Positions 54,301 through 64,000 of a stretch of 64,000 nucleotides of DNA are shown piece by piece; within the stretch, counting starts at the first letter, position 1; the number at the start of each line of letters is the position of its first letter. The stretch covers positions 17,427,501-17,491,500 of the forward strand of contig NC_089726.1 of assembly GCF_035083965.1 (NCBI RefSeq), read 5' to 3'. The position numbers and the translations under genes were made by a program. This stretch comes from Branchiostoma lanceolatum. Taxonomy: Eukaryota > Chordata > Leptocardii > Amphioxiformes > Branchiostomatidae. The notes beneath the pieces were generated by a model. The model was not told the DNA's origin and ran no database searches. It saw nothing but the letters and a program-made list of their open reading frames with translations.

Positions 54301-56927
54301 CCAGTGTCCAGCAGTGAAATTAAAAAAATACAGGTACAGACAATACAGCTGGATTAGCACCTACTTTTATGGGGGCAATTACCCGAATTCATTACTCAGA
54401 AAATGTTGCAAACATTTCTAAATATTTCGAAATTTAGAAGAACCGCATAGATATTTGCAAATTATTCTAAATAAAGAGATTTTTGTGCAGTCCCTTTCAG
54501 AATGTTTCCAAACCATCAAATTAGATTCAAATAATTTCAAACTTTCACTTTCAATAATTTTTGAAAAATTTAGAACTAGTGTGACTTACATATTCTCTTA
54601 TTCAAAATAATTCAAACTAGTTACAAATATTATTTAAAAACCCTCTTGGTGACTTGGAATGGACTCTACTCCAAGCTGGTGATATCTAATACAATGTACA
54701 GTTTATAGATTGCCTGATATACGCATATTGGTAATACCAATGATCCGGACAATGCTTTAGTATGTATTGTATGTCATTTTTAGACTTGTTTTGTTTCAAA
54801 TTATTGCGCCATTTCGCGACGCACGGGAAAATACTAGCCTGACTGACATCCTGTTTCAGTTCCAGGCTATGCCTTCACCAAACATGTTTGGTGAAGGCAT
54901 AGCCTGGAACATGTTTGGTGAAGGCAGAGCCTGGAACATGTTTGGTGAAGGCAGAGCCTGGAACATGTTTGGTGAAGGCAGAGAGCCTGGAACTGAAACA
55001 GGATGACACTCAGGCTTGGAAAATACGTGACCTCAACAAACAAAATGCCCGCCATCGGAATGTCACATTCTCAGTTTTGGCTCCAAATCAGATACAAGGT
55101 AACTTTGTTGGAAATCGCAGTGTTGCCATTGACTTTGAAAAATGTACAATGATTCAAATTCATCAATAAGAGATTTGCAGTGATTTGCGACGATTTCGCC
55201 ATTTTGCCAATAGCGAATCTTTTCATCTAAAATAAAATCGCAAATTCAGGCCACACATTAGGGCCTTGAATGCCTTTCGCAATTGGGCGCAATTGGGCGC
55301 AGTCAAGTAAGATAAGCGCTTCAGATTTTCTCGCATTCATGTCACTAAATCTACCTTTGTGTATTTTCATACAGGCGTCCCTGGGCCTCCAAGACCACCT
55401 GGACCTCCAGGTGAAAATGGAACCATGGGACCTGCTGGCCCAAAAGGAATGGATGGCCAGGCAGGCGTCCCTGGGTTTTCCGGCCCTCTTGGTCCACCCG
55501 GACCTCCAGGACAAAAGGGGCCCATGGGACCAGCTGGTCCTGGGCTTGCCGGTGAAAAGGGGCCCGTGGGACCAGCTGGTCGTGGGTTTCCCGGCCCTCC
55601 TGGCCCGCCCGGCCCTCCCGGTAAAACGGGACCCATGGGACCAGCTGGTTATGGGTTCGCCGGTCCACCCGGCCCTCCCGGTAAAACGGGGCCCGTGGGA
55701 CCAGCTGGTCCTGGGTTCCCCGGCCCTCCTGACCCACCAGGACGTCCCGGTAAAACTGGACCCATGGGGCCAGCTGGTCTTGGGCTCACTGGCCCGCCCG
55801 GCTCACCCGGACGTCCCGGTAAAACGGGGCCCATGGGACCAGTTGGTCCTCAAGGCCCACCCGGACGTCCCGGTGAAAAGGGGTCCATGGGGCCAGCTGG
55901 TCCTGGGTTTTCCGGCCCCCCTGGTCCACCCGGACCTCCAGGACAAAATGGGCCCGTGGGACCAGCTGGTCCTGCGTCTGTCGGACCACCAGACATCCTT
56001 CCGACGTCCAAACAGAGCGAGCCGAATGCAGGTAAGAAATGTATTCAGACCTTTCATATGGCCGAAAGACAACTCGCTGGTATGCAATAAGCACACATAA
56101 AGCCCCCCCCCCTCCCACTGGACCCGTGGTCGAATTGACAAAGCACTCAACAAATTTCATCGACAAAAAACAAATCTTTTTAAGCTTTGTGTGTTTTGTT
56201 GTCTATATATATATATATATTTGAATGATATTCCCATCATAAAGTAAAGGGTAACACGAATCCAGTTTAGGACGCAGCGCCGCCACCAGCGTGCCGCGGG
56301 TCAGGTGAGTGGGGGGGGGGGGGCTTAACACAGAACTCTTGATGCCATGAAAAACCTTACACACATAGTACCTAAGCAAACATATGATGCCTCAACAGTA
56401 CTTGAACTGCGTCCATTTTTATATTCATGTATATGTATCTCCTCGTCTAGATCTGTCGTTAACGGCGAATTCTTTTGTTTTTGCCAGGGCCTTGTCCTGT
56501 GGGCTATACTTACATGTACAGGGCTGGAATCTGCTACAAGGCGTTCAACACACCCAAGATCTTCAGCGAATCGGCCGCGACCTGCCGTGGAGATGGCGGC
56601 ACTCTCGCCATGCCCCGAGACGCCGATACCAACAAATTCCTGATCGAACTCAAGAACGGTGTGGACCACACTTTGCACTACTGGATCGGCCTGGAAGATC
56701 GGCGCAGAGAGGGAAGGTTTGAGTGGGTGGACGGCACTCGACTTGGCTGGTACAACTACTGGGCTCCGAACGAACCAAACAACTTCAGCAACTACGAACA
56801 CTGCGTGCACTACGGCGCCTACTCTGATCCAGAGTTCGCAAGCAAGTGGAACGACGAGGCATGCACTCGTTCAATGGGCTTCATATGCCAAGTCGTCGCA
56901 GGTACTTTCACACAAACAATCAAGTGA
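51325..56927 (+). CDS. Type II membrane collagenous C-type lectin (collectin-like)
   Basis: Exons 51325-51364, 51938-52021, 53466-53582, 53791-53874, 55375-56031 and 56488-56927, all phase 1, 473 residues. Residues 1-60 are a cytoplasmic tail; ~65-80 is the membrane segment ([16 protein letters not shown]). A short stalk precedes a Gly-X-Y collagen region (~110-315) whose GPMGPAGPG-type blocks repeat about every 20 residues. A complete C-type lectin domain follows (~328-465), with paired Cys, the mannose-type EPN motif and the calcium-binding WND. The protein should trimerise and bind sugars at the cell surface, as scavenger or pattern-recognition lectins do. The stop at 56925-56927 lies 11 codons past a possible donor (GCAG|GTACTT), so an alternative tail via an acceptor at ~57248 (TTTTTCAG) is possible. 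Confidence 0.87.
53263..53365 (+). mobile_element. CAAGCAACTGGATAA foldback element, second copy
   Basis: It starts GTTAGACATCCAGGTAATAA; an inner hairpin CTCAAGCAACTGGATAAAAT is mirrored by ATTTTATCCAGTTGCTTGAG. Opposite orientation to 21240-21360. Confidence 0.7.
53948..54668. mobile_element. Inverted-repeat element (CCATTCCAAGTCACCAAGAG), copy 1
   Basis: ~720 bp. The left end GTCCATTCCAAGTCACCAAG and the right end CTTGGTGACTTGGAATGGAC are perfect inverted repeats. The inner block GATTAGCACCTACTTTTATG is shared with the copy at 58372-58907. Non-coding; in a lectin intron. Confidence 0.8.
54835..55016. mobile_element. TAGCCTG foldback with an internal 27-bp minisatellite
   Basis: Outer arms TAGCCTGACTGACATCCTG and CAGGATGACACTCAGGCT, with inner GTTTCAGTTCCAGGCT against AGCCTGGAACTGAAAC. 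The centre holds about four tandem copies of a 27-bp unit (AACATGTTTGGTGAAGGCAG plus AGCCTGG). Located in a lectin intron. Confidence 0.8.
55068..55318. repeat. Dispersed repeat (pair with 50395-50665)
   Basis: See 50395-50665. It ends about 55 bp before the collagen exon. Confidence 0.6.
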
Positions 56928-56989
56928 TGAAAAACTATCTATGAAATTGTTTGTATTATAAGCTAGCAAATAGGAAATAAGCTAAGTTG

Positions 56990-57155
56990 ATGCAGATGCA
57001 TTGACATTGTTACCACTGTAAATGATTTTAAATGATTTGTGTAATGTCTTATGTGAAAAGCAAGTGCAATATGTACAGAGGGCACAATTCAGCCTTTGGC
57101 TGCAATGCCTTTCTAAAAATAAACCATTTTGATTGATTGATTGATTGATTGATGA
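56990..57155 (+). mobile_element. LINE 3'-end fragment with (TTGA)n tail
   Basis: TTCAGCCTTTGGCTGCAATG is followed by TCTAAAAATAAACCATTTTG and (ATTG)n, a terminal layout of CR1-like elements. It lies in the lectin 3' region, where its AATAAA could be used as a polyadenylation signal. Confidence 0.65.
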
Positions 57156-57433
57156 AAATAGAATATGATTTTGGTCATGTATATTGATTTCTTCACCCTA
57201 TCACATTCCAGTAACTCAAAATTTGCGTTTATTTATTCTTTTTCAGGACGTATCGGCTGAACGCACCCTGTTACATGACACCGGTTCTCTGACGATCAAC
57301 CAGAACCAAGTCATTTTAGCATTGCAAAAAAAGCAAGTTGCTTACATAAGCTTTATATATTTCTTTGCCTCTTGGCCATTTTTCATAAAAGAACAACATT
57401 TTTTCTTGTCTGCGTAGACCTGTTCTCGGATAT

Positions 57434-57921
57434 TGTTGCATGCTTTGCCGCGCGGGGCACTATGGGTAGGACGTTTTGTCAGAGGAGCTGGCCGGCTATG
57501 GGCTGACCTCAAAGAAATGGCTGCCCATAGGAAAGCAAGTTAAGGTACACTGAAACAAGGCTTGATAAAAGTACTAACCCAAACTTCAATCTTCATTCTT
57601 CTACACTGGAAAGTCACAAGGGTTTAGTCAATAACCATGCAAAGAAAACAGAGGGTTGTACAGCTCAAACTCCGAGGAAAGCTGCCAGTTTCAAGGAAAC
57701 CCTACCTTTGACCCCAGATTTCTGATATATCCCTCCGCATGACCCGACAACTCACATCTATCCTTACGCCAACTAAAATGACAAACTAAAGAAACTTTCT
57801 GCCTAATTTTCACAATTTTTAGGCTGCAGAAGGCTTTGATGGAGATTACGTTGTCATGGTAATGATGTTGTTTGCCCCCTCCACTACCCATAGTGCCCCG
57901 CGCCTCCCAGAATGCAACAGA
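57434..57921. mobile_element. ~490-bp inverted-repeat element
   Basis: The left end TGTTGCATGCTTTGCCGCGC and the inner GGGGCACTATGGGTAG are mirrored at the right by CTACCCATAGTGCCCC and CCAGAATGCAACA. Its inside shares blocks with 28380-28660. No transposase frame. Confidence 0.7.
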
Positions 57922-58371
57922 ATCGGCAAAGAGGTCTACGATTTTGTAAGATGAGACTTGAGACTGTACTACTCAATGGATGGCTTTTTAATGCTTTTGC
58001 GCGTATTTTCTCTTATTCATAAGAAATCTATAGTTCTTGAAAGAAAACTTTTTGTGTTCACAGAAATTAGAGAAAAGTGTGTGCAGCCCAAATACAAATA
58101 AAAGCAATATTCAATAAATAATGTCACAACAAATGTGAAGAACTATGATTAGCACTTAGTGTTGTCATTGCGGCGTAGAATTTGAAATACCAATTGAGAA
58201 GAATATCTTAAAATGGCCTTTTGATATTCAATAGTTTCAAAACTAGCGACTATTGTTGCTTTAAATGTTATCAAATTAGAAATAATTTGTAAAGGGTGAC
58301 ATTTGTTGTATCTGTACGTTAGGATTTTTTTGATTGAGACCAAAAAATGTAAGTATCAAATCTGCGTATAC

Positions 58372-58907
58372 AGTCAATTCCACATTACCGAGTGGGTGTT
58401 TGTTGCCTTTTGTTCTAACTGTTTCAAAACATTTGTAACAATCTATGTGAGTCAAGCAACTGTTTGGAACAATTTCTAACAATTATTTGATGTTCTAAAT
58501 ATGTTCTAATGTGTTCCAACATGTTAGAAAACTTTCTAACATTGAATACGTTATTTGTATTAGTTTCTAAACTGTTGCAGACAATAGTGTGTGATTAGCA
58601 CCTACTTTTATGGGGGCAATAGCCCAAATCTACCATTGGGAAAATGATGCTAATTGTTGGAACATGTTCCAACAATGACAAAATCACATAGATGTTTGAA
58701 AATTGTGCTAAATAAAGAGATATTTGGGCAGTTACTTTCAAAATATTTCCAAAATATATATGTAAATCCAAACATGTTCAAACGTTCAATTTTGATTGTT
58801 TGAACAATTAAAAACTATTTTGACAGAAATATTCGTTTATCTAAAATAGTTCAAACTTATTAGATATATCATTTGAAAACCCTCTTAGTGACTTGGAATT
58901 GATCTAT
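58372..58907. mobile_element. Inverted-repeat element (CCAAGTCACTAAGAG), copy 2
   Basis: The left end GTCAATTCCACATTACCGAG is a worn mirror of the right end CTCTTAGTGACTTGGAATTGA. It shares GATTAGCACCTACTTTTATG with the copy at 53948-54668. Confidence 0.7.
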
Positions 58908-59240
58908 TCGAGATTTGTTCATTGTTCATCAGTGACAGTGACAAACAGGGTAAATTAACAACATTGATGTTAAAAGTCAGTTGTTTATGTTCCTTAGCGC
59001 CTTTCCTTTATTTTCCATTCGTTTTATTTGTACCGGGCACTTGTGTTGTATTTAACCCATGCGCAACTGCTGATAATCTCAGATATGAGGCTAAGCAGGA
59101 AAGAAGAAGAAGAAAGTTAACTATAAACGTAAAACGTAATGATACAGATTCAGCTAAATGATTTCTTCTTATAGCCATGGACAGGGGAACGTTAACCAGA
59201 TGGTTAGAATTATTCGACTTTGTTCAATGCGTGGTACATA

Positions 59241-61278
59241 TATTTTTTTTATTTTTTATTCGTATATGTTTATGGAGTATAAGGCAGAAAGCGATTGCTT
59301 ATATGAAGCCTTCTACTCAACACATACAACAAAGAGACATAATGACATGCATAAATACAAAATGGATAAAAGAAAATTAACAATAGACAGTACAAGTTGG
59401 TATCAATCGCTAAATGAATCTTCCAGTACGTTGGATGTAAGTATGAACTATGTCGAATATATTACAGTTTTGTAAGTATGAGAGTGAAGTGGAACCGCGT
59501 AACAGAATAGAACATAGTGAGCTGTCGTTGAGTTGTTGAAGGTCAGTTATGTTGGAAAGAGATGATAACATGGTACTTCTTTGGGTGGTATAGAGTTTAC
59601 AGTGAAGGAGATAATGTTCAGTTGTTTCACTATAATGGCCACATTTACATGTAGAACAATCTATACAATGGTGTAGAAATAGGTGGTGGTTTAACTGACT
59701 GAAATTTAAACGAAGCCTTGTAAGATGAACTGCATAATGTCTTTGGCCGTGAGAGAAGTGAGGGTGTTTGATCGGTCTATTGAAATGTGAGTCCAGTTCC
59801 TTTTTATAAACGTTGATCGTAAGCGATGCTTGGACGTTAGAGGGCAGTTCATTCCACAAGTGAATAGTTGAGGGCAAGAAAGATTTTTTACACTTTTCAG
59901 TTTTACAAACAATGGAGGTGAAATTCTGGTTGGCACGGAGATTGTATGGGACAATGTCACAAACACGTGGTGGGATGAGGTCTTGAAGATATTGTGGTAC
60001 GAAACCATTCAATATTTTCCAAAAGTGGATCAGCTTATGTTTTTGTCTTCTGATAGCCAGTGTATCCCATCCAACCTCGGCTAACAGAGACTCGTGTTTA
60101 GTGCCTCTCATGGCTCCAGTACAAACCCGTGCCGCAGATATTTGAACAGATTCAAGTAAATCAGAGTCTTTGCCGAGGAGGCTACACCAAACAACATCTG
60201 CATATTCGATTAATGGCCGAATCATACTTAAATACAAGGTTTCCAGAGTTCCCCGGGGAACAAAATGTTGTATCCTTTTCAAAAGGTTTATACGTTTCAT
60301 TGCCTTGGATGTTAATTCGGATACATGGTATGACCAAGACAAATCACGTTTTAAATGTAGTCCCAAGTGCTTATGACAATCAGCTTCCTTCAGTTCAACT
60401 CCCTTGAACACTAACGGTGGGTGATGGACCTTGATCTTTTTCATAGAAAATGTCATTAGTACGGTTTTGAGGGGGTTAAAAGTTACCAACCACTGGTCTG
60501 ACCAGTCACCCACCAATTTAAGATCGTGGTTCAATCTATTTGCTGAGACAAGACGATCCAAAACTATTTCCATCAGCGACGTGTCGTCAGCAAAAAGATT
60601 GGCTTCAGTTAGCAGATTGTCTACCAGATCATTAATAAAAACTAGAAAAAGAAGTGGCCCTAGGAGTGACCCCTGTGGGACACCTGCATCAATAGGTAAC
60701 CAGCTGGAACATGACCCATTGATGACGACACGCTGCTTTCGATTCGTAAGGTACGACTCAATCCATTCCAGAAGTGATCCGGATACTCCCAGTTGACGCA
60801 ACTTGAAAATAAGCCCAGCATGCCATACTTTATCAAAAGCTTTGGATATATCCAAAAAGACGGCACGGACTTCTAGACCTTGGTCTACTGCTTTGTGTAG
60901 CTTGTGAACAAGGTGCGTCAATGAATTAACAGTTGAATCACCGGGAGTGAAACCAGAATTTCGATCGGTAAGCAGGTTGTTGCCATGTAAATAGGTAGAT
61001 AATGGAACATAAACTATACGTTCAAACACTTTAGAGACAGCGCATAAAAGTGAAATAGGCCTGTAGTTTTCCTTCGCCTGCTTATCGCCTTTCTTATACA
61101 CAGGGCCGACATTAGAAAGTTTCCAAATAGACGGGAAACAGGCGTATTTCAATGAAACATTAAACAAGTGTGACAGTGGTTCTGATACTGAAAGCGCAAT
61201 ACTCTTCAAGAGTCTATTACTCAGGCCATCAGGACCAGTAGCCTTATTAATGTTAAGGTCTGATATTACTTTGTACAC
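59241..61278 (-). mobile_element. 5'-truncated non-LTR retrotransposon with open RT frame
   Basis: A 622-codon uninterrupted minus-strand frame (61278-59410) encodes a reverse transcriptase that begins inside its N-terminal region (NKATGPDGLSNRLLK), with AVFLDISKAFDKVWH, AGVPQGSLLGPLLF and the catalytic LFADDTSL. A long C-terminal region follows, with a cysteine/histidine cluster (CSTCKCGHYSETTEHYLLHC). The endonuclease half is missing. The 3' end near 59241 is A-rich (AATAAAAAATAAAAAAAA on the minus strand). GTACATATAT on one side and GTACACATATAT on the other suggest a short target duplication. The unbroken frame marks it as recent, but it cannot mobilise itself. Confidence 0.9.
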
Positions 61279-61774
61279 ATATATGGAATGTAGCTTTGCA
61301 TTATGTAAACTTTATTGCATAACTACTGTACAAGGTACAGCGTATGGTGTCTTCTGCTACATAGCAACAACCATTCTAGTATGAGACTAATCTACCTGAC
61401 AGAAGACTTTGTTTTATGGGATGAGAATATGTTTTTACAATTATTGGTGGATATGTTATAATAAGTTCCAATTCTATATCTTTTTGTCGTTTTGATTAAG
61501 TGTTAGAGTGCTACACGAAAAATGGGACTCAACAACATGTAAGTGACATTGAAGAAAGTGACCAACAGATGCAACGTTAAATTGTTAAAATGTGTGGAAA
61601 CTATCATGGATACTAATAAATCAAGAGCCCTTAAACGTATAGGTCCATTGCATCATTACCGCATATTCTTTAGTGTACTCATCAACTGTATCAAGTGTCA
61701 TGTTCTCAAATATGCTTGTTGAATTACATTGGACGCCCAAGTAAGTCGAAATCTTAGACTGGTGAAGAGAGATA

Positions 61775-61867
61775 GAATGAAAGAAAGGAAGAGAGAAAGA
61801 AAGAAAGAAAGAAAGAAGAGAGAGATAGAAAGAGAGAGATAGAAAGAAAGGAGAGAGAAAGAAAGAA

Positions 61868-61911
<44 letters not shown>

Positions 61912-61918
61912 AAGAAAC
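61775..61918. repeat. (GAAA)n/(GA)n microsatellite
   Basis: Purine-only tract of GAAA, AGAG and GATA words with an uninterrupted (GA)n stretch near 61876-61906. Confidence 0.95.
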
Positions 61919-63157
61919 CCCAAATAATTCTAGTCTTCTCCAGGTCTAGATCTGTTTCATTGGTTTCTATAAAGTTATAGAAAGTTGGGTGCTTTAACGT
62001 GGAGGGGTTTGACGCCTGAGACTTTCCATACGCGGGGCCGATTTGCTGAACTGTAGTGCCTTCCAGTAATGCCCCAGTCGGGGTCCTGGGGTTCGAACCT
62101 ACATGCCTAATTTCACCTTGTGTAGGAAAAGCCGGTCACAGTTTTCTGATATGGATATGAAAACTGTTCCCGTGAAAACGAAAATATCTTCTTATGCCGG
62201 TGATTAAAAAAATCGATCGCGAATTATGCCTTATAATTCTTCAATTCACGTCGCCTAAAATCAGACTAGTTTGAGTCAAGGGGGTTGCCATTATTTCTGC
62301 AGTACCGACGTTATCCGTTAGACATCTCTGCTTGTATTTTCAATTCAAGATAGGTCTTAATCACGTCCAAACGACTGTGAAAAGACGTCATCCGCGGGAC
62401 AAAATGTCACTTTGTTTCTGACACACTTACTGAAAGAACGAGGTGGACGCACATCCGCAATTATCGACCACACCACGTACGTCATCTTTTGTGTAGTGTT
62501 ACTCTTCTCCGTAATTAATCTAACCAAAGTGATTCAACTGGAACAAAAGTATGACGTCAGTGACATAACCTGGTTAGGCGAACATGTTGGCAGACACGTC
62601 TCGCAAGTATGACTCGCAGGACTAGTCCACTGATAAACCACGGGGGTAACAAAGTAGATAAATAAAGGCAAATCCATTTACTATCCTGTAATACTACACG
62701 TCAGACACAGTTTTTGTCTGTCTCCAAAGACAGCACAGTAGTTTGTTCGTGAAAACGCTAAAGCTTGTGGCACAGAGAAAAACTATTAATACGTTGTGCC
62801 CACCCTCTTGAAATGAATGGACTCTTCTACTCACTACGATGCCAACACCTGCACTGAAATACTCATGTCTACTCGACCGCATGATGTTGTTCGAAGGACA
62901 GCGACACTAGATGTTGTTCGGCACTGACCAAGAGAGGTAGGTAGTAAGATAAGCGGCCTAGAATATTTTATTTGTGACATATCTTTAACGAAAGGAGTCA
63001 TACATGTTCAACTGGTTATGGCACGACAACCAGGCTAGGTACGGTGTTAGAGAATCCAAGGAGGTTGAATAGGGAGAATCTAAGTTAAGAATTTCTTTGT
63101 CAAGGTTGATCGACAGAATGTTACTCGTGGCATATCCGCTGTTCACTGAGACGACTG

Positions 63158-63450
63158 GATTTTCTATAATGATTTGGTGTACAAAGGGAACTGATGATGT
63201 TTCACCTCTAAGTACTACTTTAGCAACAATGCTTGTGTGCCGGATTCTTTTTTACGTGTGCGTGGATTTGTTTCTGGCTATTTTGCCCCATAGAGTTTTC
63301 ATACAAAATTTTCTATGATGATTTGGTGCACAAAGGGAAATGTTTCGCCTCTAGCTACTTTAGCAACAATGCTTGTGTGCCGGATTCTTTTTACGTGTGC
63401 CTGGATTTGTTTCTGGCTATTTTGCCCCCTAGAGTTTGTATACAATATAG
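63158..63450. repeat. Two-copy ~145-bp tandem duplication
   Basis: TTTTCTATAATGATTTGGTG (63159) through TTTTGCCCCATAGAGTTTTC recurs as TTTTCTATGATGATTTGGTG (63310) through TTTTGCCCCCTAGAGTTTG. The second copy has small deletions. No gene is recognisable. Confidence 0.85.
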
Positions 63451-63532
63451 CTCTCTATTCGAAAGGTTTCATAATAATTACATTACGCACGATCAGTCAA
63501 AAAGGGATTGCCTCTTACCCTGGGGCAAACTA

Positions 63533-63731
63533 CTTTAAATGCATTTAAGTTCGCGTGGTTTTTATACCGCGCCAAGGTGAAAATGAAGTCTTTGCGGTGG
63601 TTTTAAGTTCGTGGCAGCGCTATGGTCACATACCGGTACAGTATTGGATAAAAATGTTTGCGGTGGCTGAAACGGTCGCCGCGATAATCGCGAACATAAA
63701 ACCACCGCCAACATTTCTGCATTTACTGTAT
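63533..63731. mobile_element. ACTGTAAATGC element, copy 5
   Basis: It starts TAAATGCATTTAAGTTCGCG and ends TCTGCATTTACTGTA, with GCGGTGGTTTTAAGTTCG and CGAACATAAAACCACCGC inside. It ends ~140 bp before the terminal gene's start codon. Confidence 0.75.
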
Positions 63732-63872
63732 CGCTCGTCAACAACCTTTTCTCTTACCGACCTTCAGTTACCACAACCACGCCTAATCTCGCGAGGACGT
63801 GGCACAGCTTTTGTGACGTGACAAGAGTAAGGGCGAACGTGTAATCCAGCGAGTCCGTGACAAACCAGTTCA

Positions 63873-63947
63873 ATGTCTCCCGGCTGTCGTGAAGAGTGCT
63901 CGCCCCGACTGCGCTACCATGACCGATCGGTCTTCTCCCGCTCTCCG
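63873..63947 (+). CDS. First coding exon of a gene leaving the window (candidate)
   Basis: ATG at 63873 opens 25 codons (starting Met-Ser-Pro-Gly-Cys-Arg) that end exactly at a strong donor, TCTCCG|GTAAGTC, in phase 0. The context is CpG-rich, with a CRE-like TGACGTGA at about 63815. The peptide is too short to name. Everything downstream lies outside the window. Confidence 0.5.
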
Positions 63948-64000
63948 GTAAGTCTAGAACTCTTGTCGCACGACAGGCTTACGATATCAAATTGGGAATA

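Larger units (their letters stand above)
61279..63872. other. Gene-poor interval between the LINE and the terminal first exon
   Basis: It contains a GAAA/GA microsatellite (61775-61918), a worn SINE-like fragment at about 61985-62105 (GGGGTTCGAACCTACATG), the tandem duplication at 63158-63450 and the element at 63533-63731. The 66-codon frame at 62412-62612 has one hydrophobic stretch but no splice or homology support. Confidence 0.5.

Noticed and set aside
55227-56166. Pro/Gly-rich frames on the minus strand and the +1 frame over the collagen exon
   Set aside because: Shadows of the Gly-X-Y repeat.
56325-56810. 161-codon minus frame over the lectin head
   Set aside because: Shadow of the C-type lectin exon.
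61621-61923. Ser/Leu/Phe-rich 100-codon frame
   Set aside because: Translation of the GAAA/GA microsatellite.
62412-62612. 66-codon frame with a hydrophobic stretch as a membrane protein gene
   Set aside because: No splice signal, no homology recognised, and of a length expected by chance.
1-64000. CRISPR arrays, bacterial operons, origins or prophage
   Set aside because: All genes have eukaryotic introns; no regularly spaced repeat-spacer structure was seen.

Overview
The window is nuclear DNA of an invertebrate chordate, most probably amphioxus (Branchiostoma). The grounds are vertebrate-like orthologues with short phased introns (TMEM243, NDUFA5, a CIMIP7/C3orf84-like gene), death-fold adaptors and a collagenous C-type lectin of kinds expanded in lancelets, and a dense load of foldback MITEs, tRNA-derived SINEs, non-LTR LINE fragments and (CA)n tracts. 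The species is inferred; no search was run.

Layout. 1-2.0 kb (+): 3' exons of a gene coding a repetitive Ser-Gln-Ser-rich protein. 5.4-9.4 kb (-): TMEM243, four coding exons. 11.7-14.2 kb (+): a death-fold gene with an N-terminal CARD, a TRADD-N-like domain and a coiled coil. 18.1-19.4 kb (+): a CRADD/RAIDD-like CARD exon and death-domain exon; Penelope-like and LINE debris lies between the two. 20.2-25.1 kb: a degraded tandem array of ~1.1-kb units, with a DED-like exon and an 82-bp palindrome. 25.4-26.1 kb (+): an intronless orphan with two CxxC motifs. 27.4-35.6 kb (-): a 12-exon gene for an N-terminally membrane-anchored ZZ-finger/EF-hand protein, head-to-head with NDUFA5 (+, 37.0-40.2 kb). 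43.2-49.1 kb (+): the CIMIP7-like ciliary gene. 51.3-56.9 kb (+): a type II membrane collectin-like lectin. 59.2-61.3 kb (-): a 5'-truncated LINE with a 622-codon open RT frame. 63.9 kb (+): a probable first exon of a gene leaving the window.

How the genes relate. There is no operon logic. Two themes stand out. CARD, TRADD-N, DED and death-domain exons cluster between 11.7 and 22.2 kb, as expected of an apoptosis or innate-immunity adaptor neighbourhood. NDUFA5 (complex I) and the ZZ/EF-hand gene appear to share one ~400-bp intergenic promoter region. Most non-exonic sequence is mobile-element debris: at least six families of inverted-repeat elements recur, one of them shown to be hAT-like by 8-bp target duplications at all three copies. 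Exon boundaries were deduced by hand from splice consensus and reading phase; terminal and untranslated exons are the least certain.
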